From positions 682,001 to 746,000 of the forward strand of contig JADANN010000187.1 of the NCBI GenBank assembly GCA_018806985.1: a DNA stretch of 64,000 nt, given 5' to 3'. The notes under the pieces were generated by a model. That model searched no databases, had not been told where the DNA came from, and was given only the letters and a program-made list of their open reading frames with translations. Positions 44,889 to 58,170 of the stretch are shown piece after piece. Made by a program: the position numbers and the translations under genes. Every line of letters begins with the position of its first letter. Position 1 is the stretch's first letter. Source of the DNA: Angiostrongylus vasorum. Taxonomy: Eukaryota; Nematoda; Chromadorea; Rhabditida; Metastrongylidae.

Positions 44889-45240
44889 CAACGCTCAAAA
44901 AACACAATGTGAGATCAACTAGCAAAAAAATTGCTGGACTTGGACTGAGATTCTGCTCCATGCATCGTACAACAGCGCTGACTCGACTTGGTCTTTTCGA
45001 GTCACCACCTGTCCAGATCGCTGCAGCACAGTTCTCCCAAATTCTCCCAGAACCAAAATCACTTCAAAAATATCAAAAATATATCCGGGGCTCCATTTCA
45101 CTAGTTTCAACTCGATACAACAACAAACGTCCACAACGCGAGTGGATGACCACCTATGGATCATTGACTCGGATCAATCCAGCTCTGACGAAGGCGATGA
45201 CGTCGAAACCTTAGCCGATTAAATACTTTTTATACCAATC
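44889..45240 (+). mobile_element. Retroelement 3' coding remnant with the dispersed motif
   Basis: An open plus-strand region ends, in a frame shifted near 45145, with DDHLWIIDSDQSSSDEGDDV then ETLAD and stop. The DNA there is AGCTCTGACGAAGGCGATGA then CGTCGAAACC, matching the motif family. It gives the longest candidate for coding sequence upstream of the motif. Protein family not recognised. Confidence 0.4.
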
Positions 45241-46266
45241 CCGTGTTAACTCAGCAATATAAAACAACATAAAGGGAACATCGCTCCTCTCACAGCGGTG
45301 AGACAAATTTACTTAGAGTCAAGATTCCATTTTGATGGAGAAAATCATAGTTACTGAATTTAGATTGATTTTGAATAAACAATAAGTCCCAAAATTACAA
45401 AGAGTGCAGATAGAAAGACCATGAAACAAATCGATACATCGATCTGAAGCTTTCTTAATAAGTAAGGTGCTAAGCTGGACTCAAGTTAACATCGAAGACA
45501 CCTTCACAGCACGATTCACCATCACTCGTCCCACTAGTGTTTCATAAACACTATTACGTTGGGTGTAACCTATGGGTTCTACTGGTTTTTCTTTATGTCG
45601 TAGGAATCGTCCATTTTATCAGATTTTTTCTTTCTTCTCTTTGCTACTATTCAACGTTACCAATTAAAAACGAATCGTTCACTAAAGTGACTTGGAAAAA
45701 AATCGGTGACCTTCATTTGGCATTTCCTTTTTGAGTCCACCTAATCGATTTGCTATGTGGAGTATGCTGTTTCCTCCAAGTAATGATGTCATTCCTAAAA
45801 GTGAATGATTAGATATAAAAGAAAAAATTAACAGTAATAGCTATGAACGATGGGAATCGGGAAAATGTGGGAGAAATGTAGATAAATCCAGCAAGGATTT
45901 ATTACAATGCTTAAGGTCATTTAATCGTTCAAGAATGCTGAACTGGAAATCGACTGGTCTCTTTGGAAATCTCAGCAGAATAACACCATATCCACTTAAG
46001 GATGTTCTTTTACGAAAGGATAAATCGTGGTTCCGATCTGTTACGAGAAGTGTTGAAAATGAAATGGCAAAAAGTACTTCAAACTAGTCAACGGTGGTTA
46101 TCGAAAGAACTGTTTCAGCACCTAATCAGCATTGTGTATTGTCCTATTCGACATATTTCCATTGTTTTCGAGAAGAGACGAAATTCTCCGCCTCGACTAT
46201 TGTCCAAAATGCCAAAAATACCGTAAGAAAAATGTCCGCGGCGAACTTTACTTGTCCACAGTCACC

Positions 46267-46270
<4 letters not shown>

Positions 46271-46314
<44 letters not shown>

Positions 46315-46320
46315 CCTCTT
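46271..46320. repeat. CT microsatellite
   Basis: About 50 bp of CT dinucleotides followed by a pyrimidine-rich stretch to about 46420. It explains the Ser/Leu-rich frames here. Confidence 0.9.
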
Positions 46321-46420
46321 ATCCTTCCTTCGTTTTCCTCTCTTCATCTGTTTTCCTTTTTTTCGGTCTTTCCCTCCTTCTCCGTCCTCTTCCCTATATC
46401 CCTTGTCCTCTTGTTTTTTT

Positions 46421-48210
46421 CAGCACGCAAGACTAGATTCACGAAAAGCAGAAGTTTGAGCCTATCAAGTTTAGCCTTGAGAATAAAATTAACACGAAAT
46501 GGCAATCCACTTTCCACAGAGAAACTTGGTCAGCTTCTCATGAACCTATCTGTACCAAGTAGACTTGAATTTTGTATATACAAAAAATATAATACAATTA
46601 TTTCAATGTTTTCGAAATCGGAAAACGATTGTTGGCCTCCTAAGTAATACGAGAACACGAACCTACCTAGGACAGCAAATACTAAATTGAAATCTTTGAC
46701 AACTTAACAATGAAAACCATGAATGATTGAATAATCGGTGGGTGACCGGACGAAACATTTGAAAGATTTGCAGAAAAAAAAACTATCCTCTCTAATAGCT
46801 CAGTTCTAGGAAAAATTCTCACTTCTAACTCTCAGTAGAGAAGCCATCCAGAAAACACGAAAGCTCAAGAGATAACAAATGTTCTTCCCACGTGGATTCA
46901 CGAATATTAGAATACTTGACATTTAAACAAGAGAAGTCTCGAGTATAACTCGAGAGAGGCTCGATAAGAGACTAATAATCACTGACAATAGTTTGTTGAG
47001 AACTTCCGAATGTTAGAATATACGTGGTACTTTGTTGAACCGAGACGATGAGAACGATAACCATGTAAACGGGTAAGGTAGGCGATGAGCTTGACAGTCA
47101 TGCCAAGTGATGATGATGATCCTTCAAGGACAAAATGAGCGACGAATAGAATCAGCACGTTCCAACCAAATATGTAGTCAGGATGGTCTGGTATATGTAA
47201 GTGGATGTGCGTGTTTATGTGCATGCTACTCGTTAGTAATGACAAATATAATGTTTGTTAGGCAGTTTGTATATGTGTGTATGTGGGAAGAGACAGCAAA
47301 ACCAGATTCTTAATATAGAGTAGAGACGAGATATCCCACATGCGATAAAACACCAGTCACACTCGGAAATGTACAAATTAGCTTCGACAGGGTGAATAGT
47401 AGTCAATACCAAGAAGTTAAAGCTCAATGAAACGTTGCTTCATCTTCATCAACAACCTCTTCTATAGACTGGAGTGTAAGATGTTGAGGATGAAGCCCAG
47501 CAGTGAATCATTCTCAGCTACGAATCATTCTAGCTTTCAGATGGCACAATTATTGTTTAGAACACTTTCTTATGACAACTTTCTTAACAAACATTGTTAA
47601 GAAAAAAATAGTGACAAAGTCATAAAGAGTTTGTACTGAGTAGTTCGTTGTTGTTAATTCAAGTATACAGCAGACGTCGTCTCAGTTTAATGACCGTTCC
47701 CTCTATTCTAAACGTAGTGAACAATTCCGACAGGTAAGCAAAAACGATGGAAACGAATGAAAAACAGATCGAAATGAGGACGAGAAATTCAGCACTACAT
47801 CTCGAGAGCTCCACACTCCAAACTTTTGTGTATAACCTCAACTTGAAAAGAAGTTCGACCCTTTTCAGTCCCATAAATCATAAAATATTTTCAAAAATTT
47901 CCAAAGTCTCAACGTCAACAAACTGTTCCTCCAGTCTATCGATTTTTGAGAATTCTGTCTTCTGACTACATGAGCAAATGTTAAGAGCAATGCCATGAGC
48001 AGCCTCTTGTACAAGCTGTTCTCTTATGAGTCTTAAAAACTGCTTTGAAAAATAATACATTAGAAGCAGCATATAAGGAACAAGCAAGCTGATAAACAAC
48101 GGAAAAATCCGTTAAAAAAGAAGTTGGGAAATGAAGAAAACATAATGACGGAAGGATTGAAGAAATGAACAAATAAATTCCTTGAGATAACTTTGCCATA
48201 ACGACTAGCT
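46421..48210. other. Intergenic or intronic, one possible short exon
   Basis: Mostly featureless. On the minus strand at 47468-47424 an acceptor (CATCTTACACTCCAG) is followed by SIEEVVDEDEATFH and a stop, a possible acidic terminal exon, too short to call firmly. Confidence 0.3.
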
Positions 48211-48214
48211 AGGA

Positions 48215-48430
48215 CTAAAGAGCTAGCTGAGAGACAGATGAAACGAAAGACGCACATGGTATGGTGGAGAACACGTTAGCCTCCGGAAAGGGTGGTAGCG
48301 CGTTCGTTCCCCACAGCAGACACCTGCGGTCCGGAGTTTTGCTAATATCTCAGCATCACTGTGGTTATTTCACAAATATTACTCTGCCGTGAAAGATTAT
48401 AATGGGTAGTACGTAAAATTTTTAACATTA
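48215..48430 (+). mobile_element. Family 2 SINE
   Basis: GCTAGCTGAGAGACAGATGA, GGTATGGTGGAGAACACG, GGAAAGGGTGGTAGCGCG, GTTCCCCACAGCAGACACCT and tail AATATCTCAGCATCACTGTG. Confidence 0.75.
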
Positions 48431-50807
48431 AGAATAAAGCGTTGCAAATAACTATTTCATTTCACATGAGGCCGTCAACCACTACACAACGTAGATAACT
48501 AAGGAACTAGCCACCAGTACCATTTGTAAACTCCTTCTTTTTTTAATGAAAAGCTACCGATCAGTGTCCAGACTCGCTGCTAAGAAACACACATACTCAT
48601 GGGTAACTTCAACCGCTTTTCTCTTGAAGATATTCTGGAAAGACGACCCTCAAGCAGTTACTATATACCGACTTTACACTTACTTGACTGGACAATTTGG
48701 CTGAACTGACGAGCAGGACATAATCGGAATATAGCCTAGCACACTCAAGCAAGTAGGCATGAGTGGTACTGGGTCTCCGAAAAGTATAGATCATCCAAAC
48801 ACAGCAGAAATAGAGAATCTACCCAGAGAATCTATCTTCGTTTCAAGACATGTGTATGATCGTTTCTGCACCACCCAGCTTCAGTCCACTACTTGGGAAC
48901 GTCCTACGTGGGCACGCCACTTGTTGGCTCAATATCCCTCGTAGAAGTGTTTCCAGTGTAAGAAAAGATTACTACTAAACAAAAAAAGGATTGTGATCTC
49001 AATTACCAGTGGAGCACTAGCAATATGAAACAATTCAATGAAATCAACGATGACATCGACTCAGAAGTGACGACTTGAACATTTGAAAAGTGTCCGCATC
49101 ATTGACGATGACTTCACTAATGGACGATAGCAATGCAACTGACCGATTACTAAACATTACTTATGCGTCTAAAGTAATAATAAGTAACTAAGTCACACCA
49201 ATGTGTAGTGTCAGAAAACCCTTCCCTTCCTATGAATTCTCATTGCTGGCCGACACGAGGTTGTCAACATGCGTTTTCGGTTTCTGATGGCTACCATTTT
49301 ATAGACTTCGTCATCACAGACCGGACATATTGTTATATTGCCTTATTCAGTAAATATAATACAATCTAAATCAAAAAGTATAGCAAGTGTTCTTTCTTTG
49401 ATGAGCTTACACGAGGTTGATAAATACATTATCAGTTCTTTTATTTATTTTGCTTACTGATCTACTAATTATAATTAATCAATAATTTACTAGTTTAATT
49501 ACTACTAATTAGTAACATATTTCGAAACAATATTACAAAAGTACAACTTTCCTTCCAACAACCTTGTGTCATCTAAAAGTAGAGCAGTTCGTAAGCGACG
49601 TTATACGTAGTCGTATCGAAGAAGCTCAATATTTTCAAAACTCTACCGTAAAGAACGAAGCGATTTTCATAACAATCTCTGTGAAGTTTCATTCAGAATT
49701 CCATGATGTTAAAGTCAATAATCACAACTTCAGAGCACTTCGTTAATTTAAGCTATTAAGGCAGCTACGTTAAGTAAACATAGGAAAAAATTAGTCCATA
49801 AATAAAAAACTGTGTACGGCAAAGATCTATACTAATTAAAAGAACCCTAAATCATTGAGGGCTGATCGAAGCGATTAGCAAGGGGCAGAAATTGGACCGA
49901 TTTAGTGGGTAGGGTCTATACGTATGCGCAGATATACCAGTTGGCCGTACTGCCAAGAAATAGAAATGTCGAAACATCTTCCAGAATTCGTTGGAACGTC
50001 AACAGCACTTTCTCCACGTCCCGTCGGTGATCACTCAGTCCACTTACGTTCGTTTGTCTTGACTTTCATACGAGGTTAGTGAATTCAAATTTAGTGTTTT
50101 GTCCATTCATTCATTCACTCATTCTTTCATTCAGTGATTCATTCATCTTCTTCTACACTTATGGTGGTCATATGCACTGTATCACACTATTCTTCGTCAC
50201 GTTATAGAAGACGAAACAACTCGCTGATTTTCAAGTTGTTGAAAGTAGCATGAAACGAATACGTGTTAGCATAGAGTGAACGGAAAACAAGAAAACTTGA
50301 GACGAACAAGAGCAAGTTACACCTTTTTTTAATTTCCCGTAAAAAGTGGTGCTATCTGGAGAAACGAAAAGCGACTGAAAAAACCAAGGAGGTGTTTCGA
50401 ACTAACGAGAAAGAAATTACTGAATGGAAGATACGAACATTACAAACGAGTGGACACTTAGTAAATAAAAAATAAATGATCGAGCTAAGTAATTTCGTTC
50501 AAGAAAGCGCTAACGTTGTCGGCTACTTCGGCTTTTTGATGCAGTTATGAGTTCCGGTCGCGCGCAATAAGTTCATCTCCATGAGGGCACTACCAGCTAG
50601 TTTTCACGAACTAAAAAACGCTGAATTAAATAACTGGGCCACGTTTTAGTGCTACAAATCTCCTAATGTCCTCGATAACTGGCATAATGTAGATTTGCCT
50701 AAATTTGAGTGTATTCAAGCTCTACTGTTTTAGACACACCACTTATCACTCTTTACTAAGGAAGAGTTCTTAGCGATCTAAATACTATAAAAGCTTATTA
50801 ATAAAAA
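48431..50807. other. Intergenic, nothing firm
   Basis: Near 49398 a copy of the element terminus (TTTGATGAGCTTACACGAGG) is present. Other frames are short or AT-driven. Confidence 0.4.
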
Positions 50808-51092
50808 ATGAAAAGGATAAAGCTGTCGACGTTGATCAATCCCTGAGGGATGCGTTATGCATTCGACTTCATTGAACATCGTATGGAGGTGATTGAATGC
50901 ATATCTGGCCTTTACAATGACTCGCAGTGGCCTACCGAGGTAACGAGCCAGTTCTGCTATCCAGCCAGACAAGTCTGGTATCAATTTACCGACCACGGAG
51001 GGATGAAAAGCTTAGTGGGCCATGGGCACGAGGGATCGATTCCACGTGTGTACTGCAGGGCGCCTCCGACCACTGCGCCACACGCGCTCTAT
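50808..51092 (-). mobile_element. Family 1 SINE, full length
   Basis: Well-preserved: 3' end GTTGATCAATCCCTGAGGGA, body GACAAGTCTGGTATCAATTT, tRNA-like head at 51030-51090 (plus strand GACCACTGCGCCACACGCGC). Confidence 0.9.
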
Positions 51093-51610
51093 AAAGCTTA
51101 CTGGAATATGAGATGAAAAAAAAGAAGACGGTCTTATCTTACACAGAGACTCACTAGTACGAGAGATAAAATGTAAAAAAAGATAGCATCATCTCGATTT
51201 GTGAAATTCGTTGCAATCCACAACCAGCTAGCCTTTAAAAGTTCTAACGCTCAATGGAAAGATAAAAAATAGCATACGGTTATAAATTTAGCATCTATAG
51301 CAAATTTTTATACAGAACCGCTTTGTCTTAATGGTCTGCTTGTGGTAAATCGATAATGAATCCCAAATGCGGTACAAAAAATAGTGAACGAAAACGCTTA
51401 GACTAAAGAGAGTGAGCCATAAATTCTGGGATTTGCCTCACATGTACTCGATAAATTTCCAACGTTCTAATTACAGGACTGATAGGATCACTTCGAAAAG
51501 TAGGGAAATATTTGAGAGAAAGCTTCTGGAAGGGAGAGACAATTAAGAATTTCAGATATTTAAACAGTTTGTGGAAAGATGTTGAAGTAGGGAAGGATGG
51601 AGCGAATGAA

Positions 51611-51816
<206 letters not shown>

Positions 51817-52989
51817 CGTGTGTAGATTATCGGAGTCGTCGTTGAAGACGGCCAGCACATATACATGCCCATTTATGATTATTTTACATGAAAAATTAAT
51901 GCGACTGAAGGCTGGTTTGAAACGGGAATTTGACAGGGCGTTCGTTAACAAAAACCGACGCCAAGAGAACGGGGTTCGCATAGCGAGCGAGTGTCTTTGC
52001 TGAAAAGAACCACTGGGGGTATAATTTTATGGCCGTTTTGATGGGAGAACACTGTAATAGACGACAAATGCAATAGCCGTTCACATTTGCTGAGAACGCA
52101 GACGCCAAATAGTAGCTCGGGTAAGGTTAGGGTGAGAGAGAGGATACGATAATGTAGTTCGTCGACGACGACGACGACATCATCATCGCTACATTCACAT
52201 CCGCATGATAACGTAGCCACGGCCAGAAAACTGCTGATTTCCGGGTTTTTCCATCACTCAAATAGACCACTTGAACTAAAAAACAATCGTATTCGGATCA
52301 CTCTAACAGCGGTTATTCTGACTATTAACCCGATTACAAACACTGGGAATATTGTCGACCTCTGGCTCATAACAAAACTCTTAGCCGTGATCTTAATTGG
52401 GTTCCAGCGCATTCGTTGAAATCTTCACGCAGCTCGCTAACATTATAAAAATGCGGGTTTTTTAAGTAACCATTAGATAGAAACTGGATAAAATGGCTTC
52501 TCATTTAATAGTATCGTAGAAGATAATGAATTACAATCATGAATAGTACCAACCTTAATGAAAACTTGTTCCGTTATCCTTCCTAATCACTTTACGACTA
52601 ATATTTCGCTTCAGCTGAACCCTTCATGAATGATCTGGAAAATATCTACTAAAGAATTCATGCCAAAGGAGGAAAAGCCGACGGAAAATAGAACAGCTTG
52701 TCATGCAGAATACCACTTGAAGCATCACCTTCTGCGGAACCATCTAGGTTGTGATGCACTACAACCTCATTATGACATATACAGCACCTTATTGATAGAG
52801 AAAAATAACCAATGCATAGAAAAATTAATAGGGAAAAAACAAAGAAGACAAACAAGACGGCTGCATCAGTCTCTGAGTTCAGAAAGACAAACAAAATTCA
52901 GTTCAAACAAAAAAGCTATCTAACAACTTACTTGGATCCTTTAACACTTGAACAGCACGTATTATAACAATGATTTGGTTCCTAGAAAA

Positions 52990-53350
52990 CTTTCTCACAA
53001 TGTTTTGGTGGTAAAACAGGCGCTTCCCTGAGTTTCCAAGATAACCGCGCCAAAGTATTTCCATATCGGCATTCCACAAACTCGCCAAACCTTGTGGATG
53101 TTTTGCTGCCTTGGATCAGGTTTCTTTAGAGAACTCAGCGCTTCCCTAGAGACGTTTACTCTTTTCTGCTCTTCCGGATGGAAAATGTGAAAGTCCGCAA
53201 CGATTTTTTGATCTGAAGATATATGACATTTCGAGGAAGACATCTTCGTCACAAAGATTTGGTAAGGACAAGTTTAATAACCACTTATAGAAAGTGCAGC
53301 GGGCTCTTTCGTGAAGGACACTACCTAAACTGATGAAATAGTACAAAGTT
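52990..53350 (-). pseudogene. Possible mariner-type transposase relic
   Basis: On the minus strand LGSVLHERARCTFYKWLLNL in one frame is followed, in another, by HIFHPEEQKRVNVSREALSS. The first resembles the mariner ERTCRxWFxxF helix and the second the WVPHxLTExxKxxRVxxC segment before the first catalytic Asp, in the expected order but with the intervening region shortened. Similarity is modest and no DD34D residues are identifiable. Confidence 0.3.
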
Positions 53351-53950
53351 GGGAAGAAACACTAGAGAGTATTATACAGCTTAGATGGTGCTGAACTCCT
53401 GGTGAAGAACACACACCGCCACAGCCATACTACACGACACGCAACTCCTTCGTCCTTCCACGGTAAATTTACTAACACAAGGCCGACTTGAGTAAAACAC
53501 TAATTTTCTGATGATCGACGACATTTGATGAACCTCCTTACAATGGATTTAATTTGAAAGCTCTTCCAGTCCAGAGATAACACTTAATTGAATTATTAAC
53601 AACTAACGTAATGTATAGAAAGGTACATCAGTTTTCTAACATGTTAGCTCAACTGAGACATGTGATGATACGTCTCATTACGTAGTTGAACGATGTGAAT
53701 AATTTTTCGTCCATATCTTATTCAAATGTGAGTTGTTTTCAGCCAATTCCTTCTTCCAGAACTTGGTATACAGTTCAAGCATCAAGACCCAGTGGTCTCA
53801 CAATCTGGTGATTTTCGGCCTATATAATATCCACATTCCTGATGAGAGATTAGGTAGGGATAAACGCTCAATACCTTATGAGATTTTCATTAACATGGAA
53901 ACAGGAATTGACGACGAGGAGTGTTGATCGTCGTCGTCGTAAGCCCTCAC

Positions 53951-54058
53951 TTGAATCTGCACAAATGCGCTACTGGTTCCTTCGTCCCAGTCACCCATCA
54001 GATAAGTGGATGATGCGGAACCTCCCCTAGCGTTTATACACTGTATAGCATCATCCAT
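53951..54058 (-). CDS. Candidate first coding exon, unknown protein
   Basis: ATG at 54058, 36 codons, then donor CAA/GTGAGG in phase 0. The peptide reads MDDAIQCINARGGSASSTYL ... MGDWDEGTSSAFVQIQ, acidic and small-residue-rich as nematode N-termini often are. A possible acceptor (CGATCTCAG) lies about 40 nt upstream. It could start the gene whose 3' exons lie at 43.7-40 kb, 10 kb downstream on the same strand, but no linking exon was found. The frame also runs past the donor to a stop at 53876. Confidence 0.35.
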
Positions 54059-54279
54059 GGACGAACGCCCGGGATTCAGAAAATAGGAAAGCCACCTGAG
54101 ATCGTAGCGTCATGTAAATGTTACTTCCGTGCAAATGGTAAGACGAGAAAGCAAATCTTAGTGTGGATATTATCCAGCACAAGATTCCTACGAGAACCAA
54201 GAAACACAGTAATAATGATAAACTAAGCTGGATAGTTCTGGAGATGATAGGGGAAATTTTTTTAAATGAAAACATCAGT

Positions 54280-54520
54280 TTTAACCTTTTTTATTTGCTG
54301 CCTACTTTTTAATTTTTTAACGGCAGGGTATCATGTGAAATACAACTAGAATGATGCTGAGATATTTGCAAAACTCTGGACCGCAGGTGCCTATGGTGGG
54401 CAACGAACGCGCTATTATGCTTTCAGGTAGTAATGCGTTCACCACCACACCATGCTGGTCCTTCGTTTCGTCTGTCTCTCAGCTAGTTCTATTGATCTGC
54501 AGTATCAGCAATCAGAAAAA
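54280..54520 (-). mobile_element. Family 2 SINE
   Basis: Plus-strand TAGAATGATGCTGAGATATT, GGACCGCAGGTGCCTATGGT, AACGAACGCGCTATTATGC, ACCACCACACCATGC, CTCTCAGCTAGTTCTATTGA: a full minus-strand copy. Confidence 0.8.
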
Positions 54521-55075
54521 CACCAGTTTTATACCTGCCAAATCAGATGACATCTGAATAAATGGTACTGAAGCAGAAAATCATAATTGAAACATTAAAA
54601 CAACGGCAACACGTAAAAGGAACTAAGACCAACAGGCAAGGGAAAAAAGAGCTACCAAACAAGAATTCATAGTGGCTTCTTCAGAAGCACTTGTAAATCT
54701 AACTGAACCTCTTCCACTTAGTTTGTGCTTTCCGAATTCACAAGCGCGCCGGTAGGGAAAGAAAACCGATTACTATCCGTACTGAGTTCAGAACTTTTTA
54801 AACACTTCGGATTGATGTTGATTTAAAAAAAAGAGTTACAACCGTTTGTATGTTAATGGGAACAGTAAAACCTTGATAAACGTTGAATGTTGGTAAAAAA
54901 AACTTTCTGTCCCTCGAACATAAACTTGAACAAATTCAGATGGACAGTAAATTCGAAACTTTAAAGCTGTTACATTGAAAAAAACTCATTAATCATAATA
55001 AATAATAATAATATGAAAAATAACTCATAGTGCAATATGTCTCATGGGCGTTGTAGGTAGAGGAACTAGCTCTAA

Positions 55076-55360
55076 AAAAGGGATAAAGCTCTCAGCGTTG
55101 ATCAATCCCCTGAGGGATGCGTCATGCATTCGACTTCATTCATTTAGCATCGTATGGAGGTGATTCAATGCATACCTGGCCTTTACAATGACTCGCGAAT
55201 GGCCTACCGATGTATTGAGCCAGTGCTGCTATCCTCCCAGACAAGTTTGGTACCAATCTGCCCACCCCAGACGGATGGAAGGCTTGATGGGTTATGGGCG
55301 CGGGGACCGATTCCACGTGTGTGTTGCAGGGCGCCTCCGACCACTGCGCCACGGACGCCT
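55076..55360 (-). mobile_element. Family 1 SINE, full length
   Basis: Plus strand runs from GATAAAGCTCTCAGCGTTGA to GACCACTGCGCCACGGACGC, with all body blocks present. Confidence 0.9.
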
Positions 55361-57039
55361 TAGAGGAACTAGGAAAAAACATCCTCCATACAAATTCGTT
55401 CAACAGCTAAAGGTTTACGATAAGGGATAGAACATTAGTATCTTATCGCTACTGTGGAGAATATTTGCAGATGTATGAAACTGACACAAAAAAAACATGA
55501 TTGCTTGTTTGTCGAACATTAAAGCTTCACGACATATTGACTACTTTCACGTTTTCTTCTACACAGAAACGTCGTATATCACAAATGCGACGATCACACG
55601 TCAAGCTGACTACAAGTGAAAGTATCACGTTGAAAAAAGAACGTTACCGTTAAAGAAATTCCCTTACAATAATAAATTCTAGGAAAGAGATTGAAGCATC
55701 GCCATTTTACCACATGAACAAAGTACAGCTCGAAACCCGGATAAGTCATAACTCGACCACAAAGGAAGTAGCTGATGAATAAATGTATTGTCGGATGTAC
55801 TGGCACTCATTCGTTCATAACTGGTTGCTAACGAAAGAATGTCCTTTTATGCTGGAATTGGAAAAGCAAGATTTTGAGACCAAATGTTCAAGGGGGACGG
55901 CAATGGGACTTCTCGTCCTGGCCACAGTTGAAACATTTAAGTGGATGACAGTTCTCTAGTCACCCTGCTCATTAGGCATCGTTCAAGTGACACTGTTATA
56001 ATTCAGGTGACCAATTCGGGAACACTCCGTTGATATTCAGACAAGACGAAGTTCAGGTGGTATTTTAGTTTAGTGCACTAAAATATTACCATAAAAAAAG
56101 AGAGCTGTTTCGAAACGTTTGCAAAGCATTCAGACTTGTTCAACAGTGGGAGATCCGAGTGGTTTTCGAGAAATATGAAGAAGGAATTGCTAGTTGAAAA
56201 GTGGAGGTTGGTGATCTTTTTTCTGGCAATCAATGTGGATGATTTCTTGTTAAGTCTCCCTTGTTGCCCATAATTCCATCATTCTTTTGCATAATAGCGC
56301 TTATTTTAAAGATATCTTTCAGAAAAAGCTTAAGCCATTGTTCATTCGTCCTCCCTTCTCCACCCTTCCATCGTGGCATAAAGCCGACCTAAAGCCTCTC
56401 TACTGAAATATTCCAGTGATAAGAAAGTCATTCTAAAAAACAAATGCACAACAACTGTTAAGCGCTTTAACACCTATGAATAGTGTGAGTGATAGGAAAA
56501 GACAAAGAAAAAGTGTTTCCTTCTGAACACCAAACTGAATGGATCAGAAGTTTCTTTTGCCCTCGGAGGAAATCCGTAATATATCCTATTTTGGTCGCCA
56601 AATGATCAGCTTCTTTGTATGATTTTAATACGAACTTCGTTTCTCGCCACTTTCCTTTGGAAACTGGCTGTATTGCAATGAAAAAAAACCTTTCGAGCTA
56701 TTCGTTCAAGAAGTAGAGCTATTTTATTCAAACAAGAGTGTTTGCGGATTGCATAAAGTTTAAGAGGAATGGAAAAAAGGTAACAGAGGTACGTACGCAA
56801 CTCACATAGAAGAATCAGTGGTCAGGATATCATGTTCTTTAACTTCTACCTAAGGAAAGAAGTCAAAGTCAAATCGCTATCGGCACGGATTAAAGAGCAA
56901 GATAACGTTTTTCATAGAAGTTCAGTACTATTGACTGCATGAGTGCTAAGAAGAATGATGAAAAGGAGATACAGGATAACTGAAATGATTCGGTTAAAGT
57001 GGCGTAAAACTCAGATGACAGCTGTCTGAAAAGCCATAC

Positions 57040-57350
57040 TGTTGAAGGTTCGCGTTCAATATTTTACGACAGAAAGGAATGGGAGAAAAAACGATGAACG
57101 GGCTCGCAATATATTCAAAATAAAACCCTTACAATGCAAGCTTGGCCGATCGACGAGGCAGACGGGATCCGGCAGAGGGCAGCGAAGAACCGAAGAACTG
57201 CAAACCAAGCCGGCCAAAGCGGTGAAAGAAATTTCTCGCATTTGCATTGTACTAGTTAAAAGAACCAAGGAGACAACTTGTGGAGCAACTAAGAAGTACC
57301 GTGAGCCACCATGGCCATAGAGTCCTCTTTTAAGTCTTATTTTCCCCTTA
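57040..57350 (+). pseudogene. Possible Tc1/mariner-type N-terminal relic
   Basis: Plus-strand frame with RSTRQTGSGRGQRRTEELQT followed by KPAKAVKEISRI. The TGSGRGQRRT string resembles the AT-hook-like GSGRPR linker between the two DNA-binding helices of Tc1/mariner transposases. No catalytic region follows. Weak, by eye only. Confidence 0.2.
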
Positions 57351-57379
57351 GTATTCCGGTGAGTCTGTTATGACGTGAG

Positions 57380-57520
57380 ACGCGTCTATAGCGCAGTGGT
57401 TAGAGGTGATAGGTGAAGAAAAGCTCAGATATTCATTCACCTCAGCGATAATATGAATACAGCCGAAGGGATAGCGCATCCTCAGAGATTGGTCGATGCT
57501 GAAGGTTTCATCCTTTATAT
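57380..57520 (+). mobile_element. Family 1 SINE with large internal deletion
   Basis: Head GCGTCTATAGCGCAGTGGTT is followed after about 20 bp by a degraded 3' half (CAGAGATTGGTCGATGCTGA); the central 130 bp are missing. Confidence 0.6.
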
Positions 57521-57944
57521 TACTATGTTATTGAAGAGGCTTTTAATGCTAAGCAACGAAAGCTCATTCTCAATAAAATGGGCAGGTGTTGTGGTGAGAA
57601 TCTTGCCCAAATATGGGCAGAGTTTGTAGAAAGGAGCTCCAGTGGGCAAAAACAAATTCCATGGAGCTTTTATCCATATTAATCTTATCTTATTGTGTTA
57701 ACAAAGTAATAGACTGAAACGATCACCAACTAACCAAACAATGCGCAAATTCTAATGTACGTGGCAATTTTTCATGAAGACACAAAAAGTATTTTCTATA
57801 AGCAGTTCGTGAAAAGCAATGACAAAGATTTAGGAGGGACACGGAACGCTGTAGGTGAAATAAGCTGGCGATTGGCAGAACAACATGTGCTAAAATTGAG
57901 AAATACAACGGAAATATAGATAGAAATCGGCAAAGCATCATTCG

Positions 57945-58170
57945 AAATCAACCACAAAGACGCTTAGATATTCGCAAAACTTGGACCCCGGGGCCTAGCT
58001 CAAACCACGATTTACCTTTCCGGGAACTCGTGCTTTACACACTACGCCACGGAGGCCCTTGCTCTACGTTTCTCTCAGCTAGTTTTCTATCTTATAAGAT
58101 AAAAGATAAGTTTATCCTAAGTTCTCTTGAAATTGTATAAGTTCTGTGAACATCTCAGCATCATTGTAGT
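57945..58170 (-). mobile_element. Family 2 SINE, older subtype
   Basis: Plus-strand GACGCTTAGATATTCGCAAA, GGGCCTAGCTCAAACCACGA, TTTACACACTACGCCACGGA then GGCCCTTGCTCTACG. The head reads GGGCCTCCGTGGCGTAGTGT in the sense direction, closer to an unmodified tRNA head than other copies. Confidence 0.65.

Noticed and set aside
1510..46120. CTGTTTCA octamers (about 1518 and 46111) resembling the C. elegans piRNA upstream motif
   Set aside because: An 8-mer is expected about twice by chance in this window; flanking context was not distinctive.
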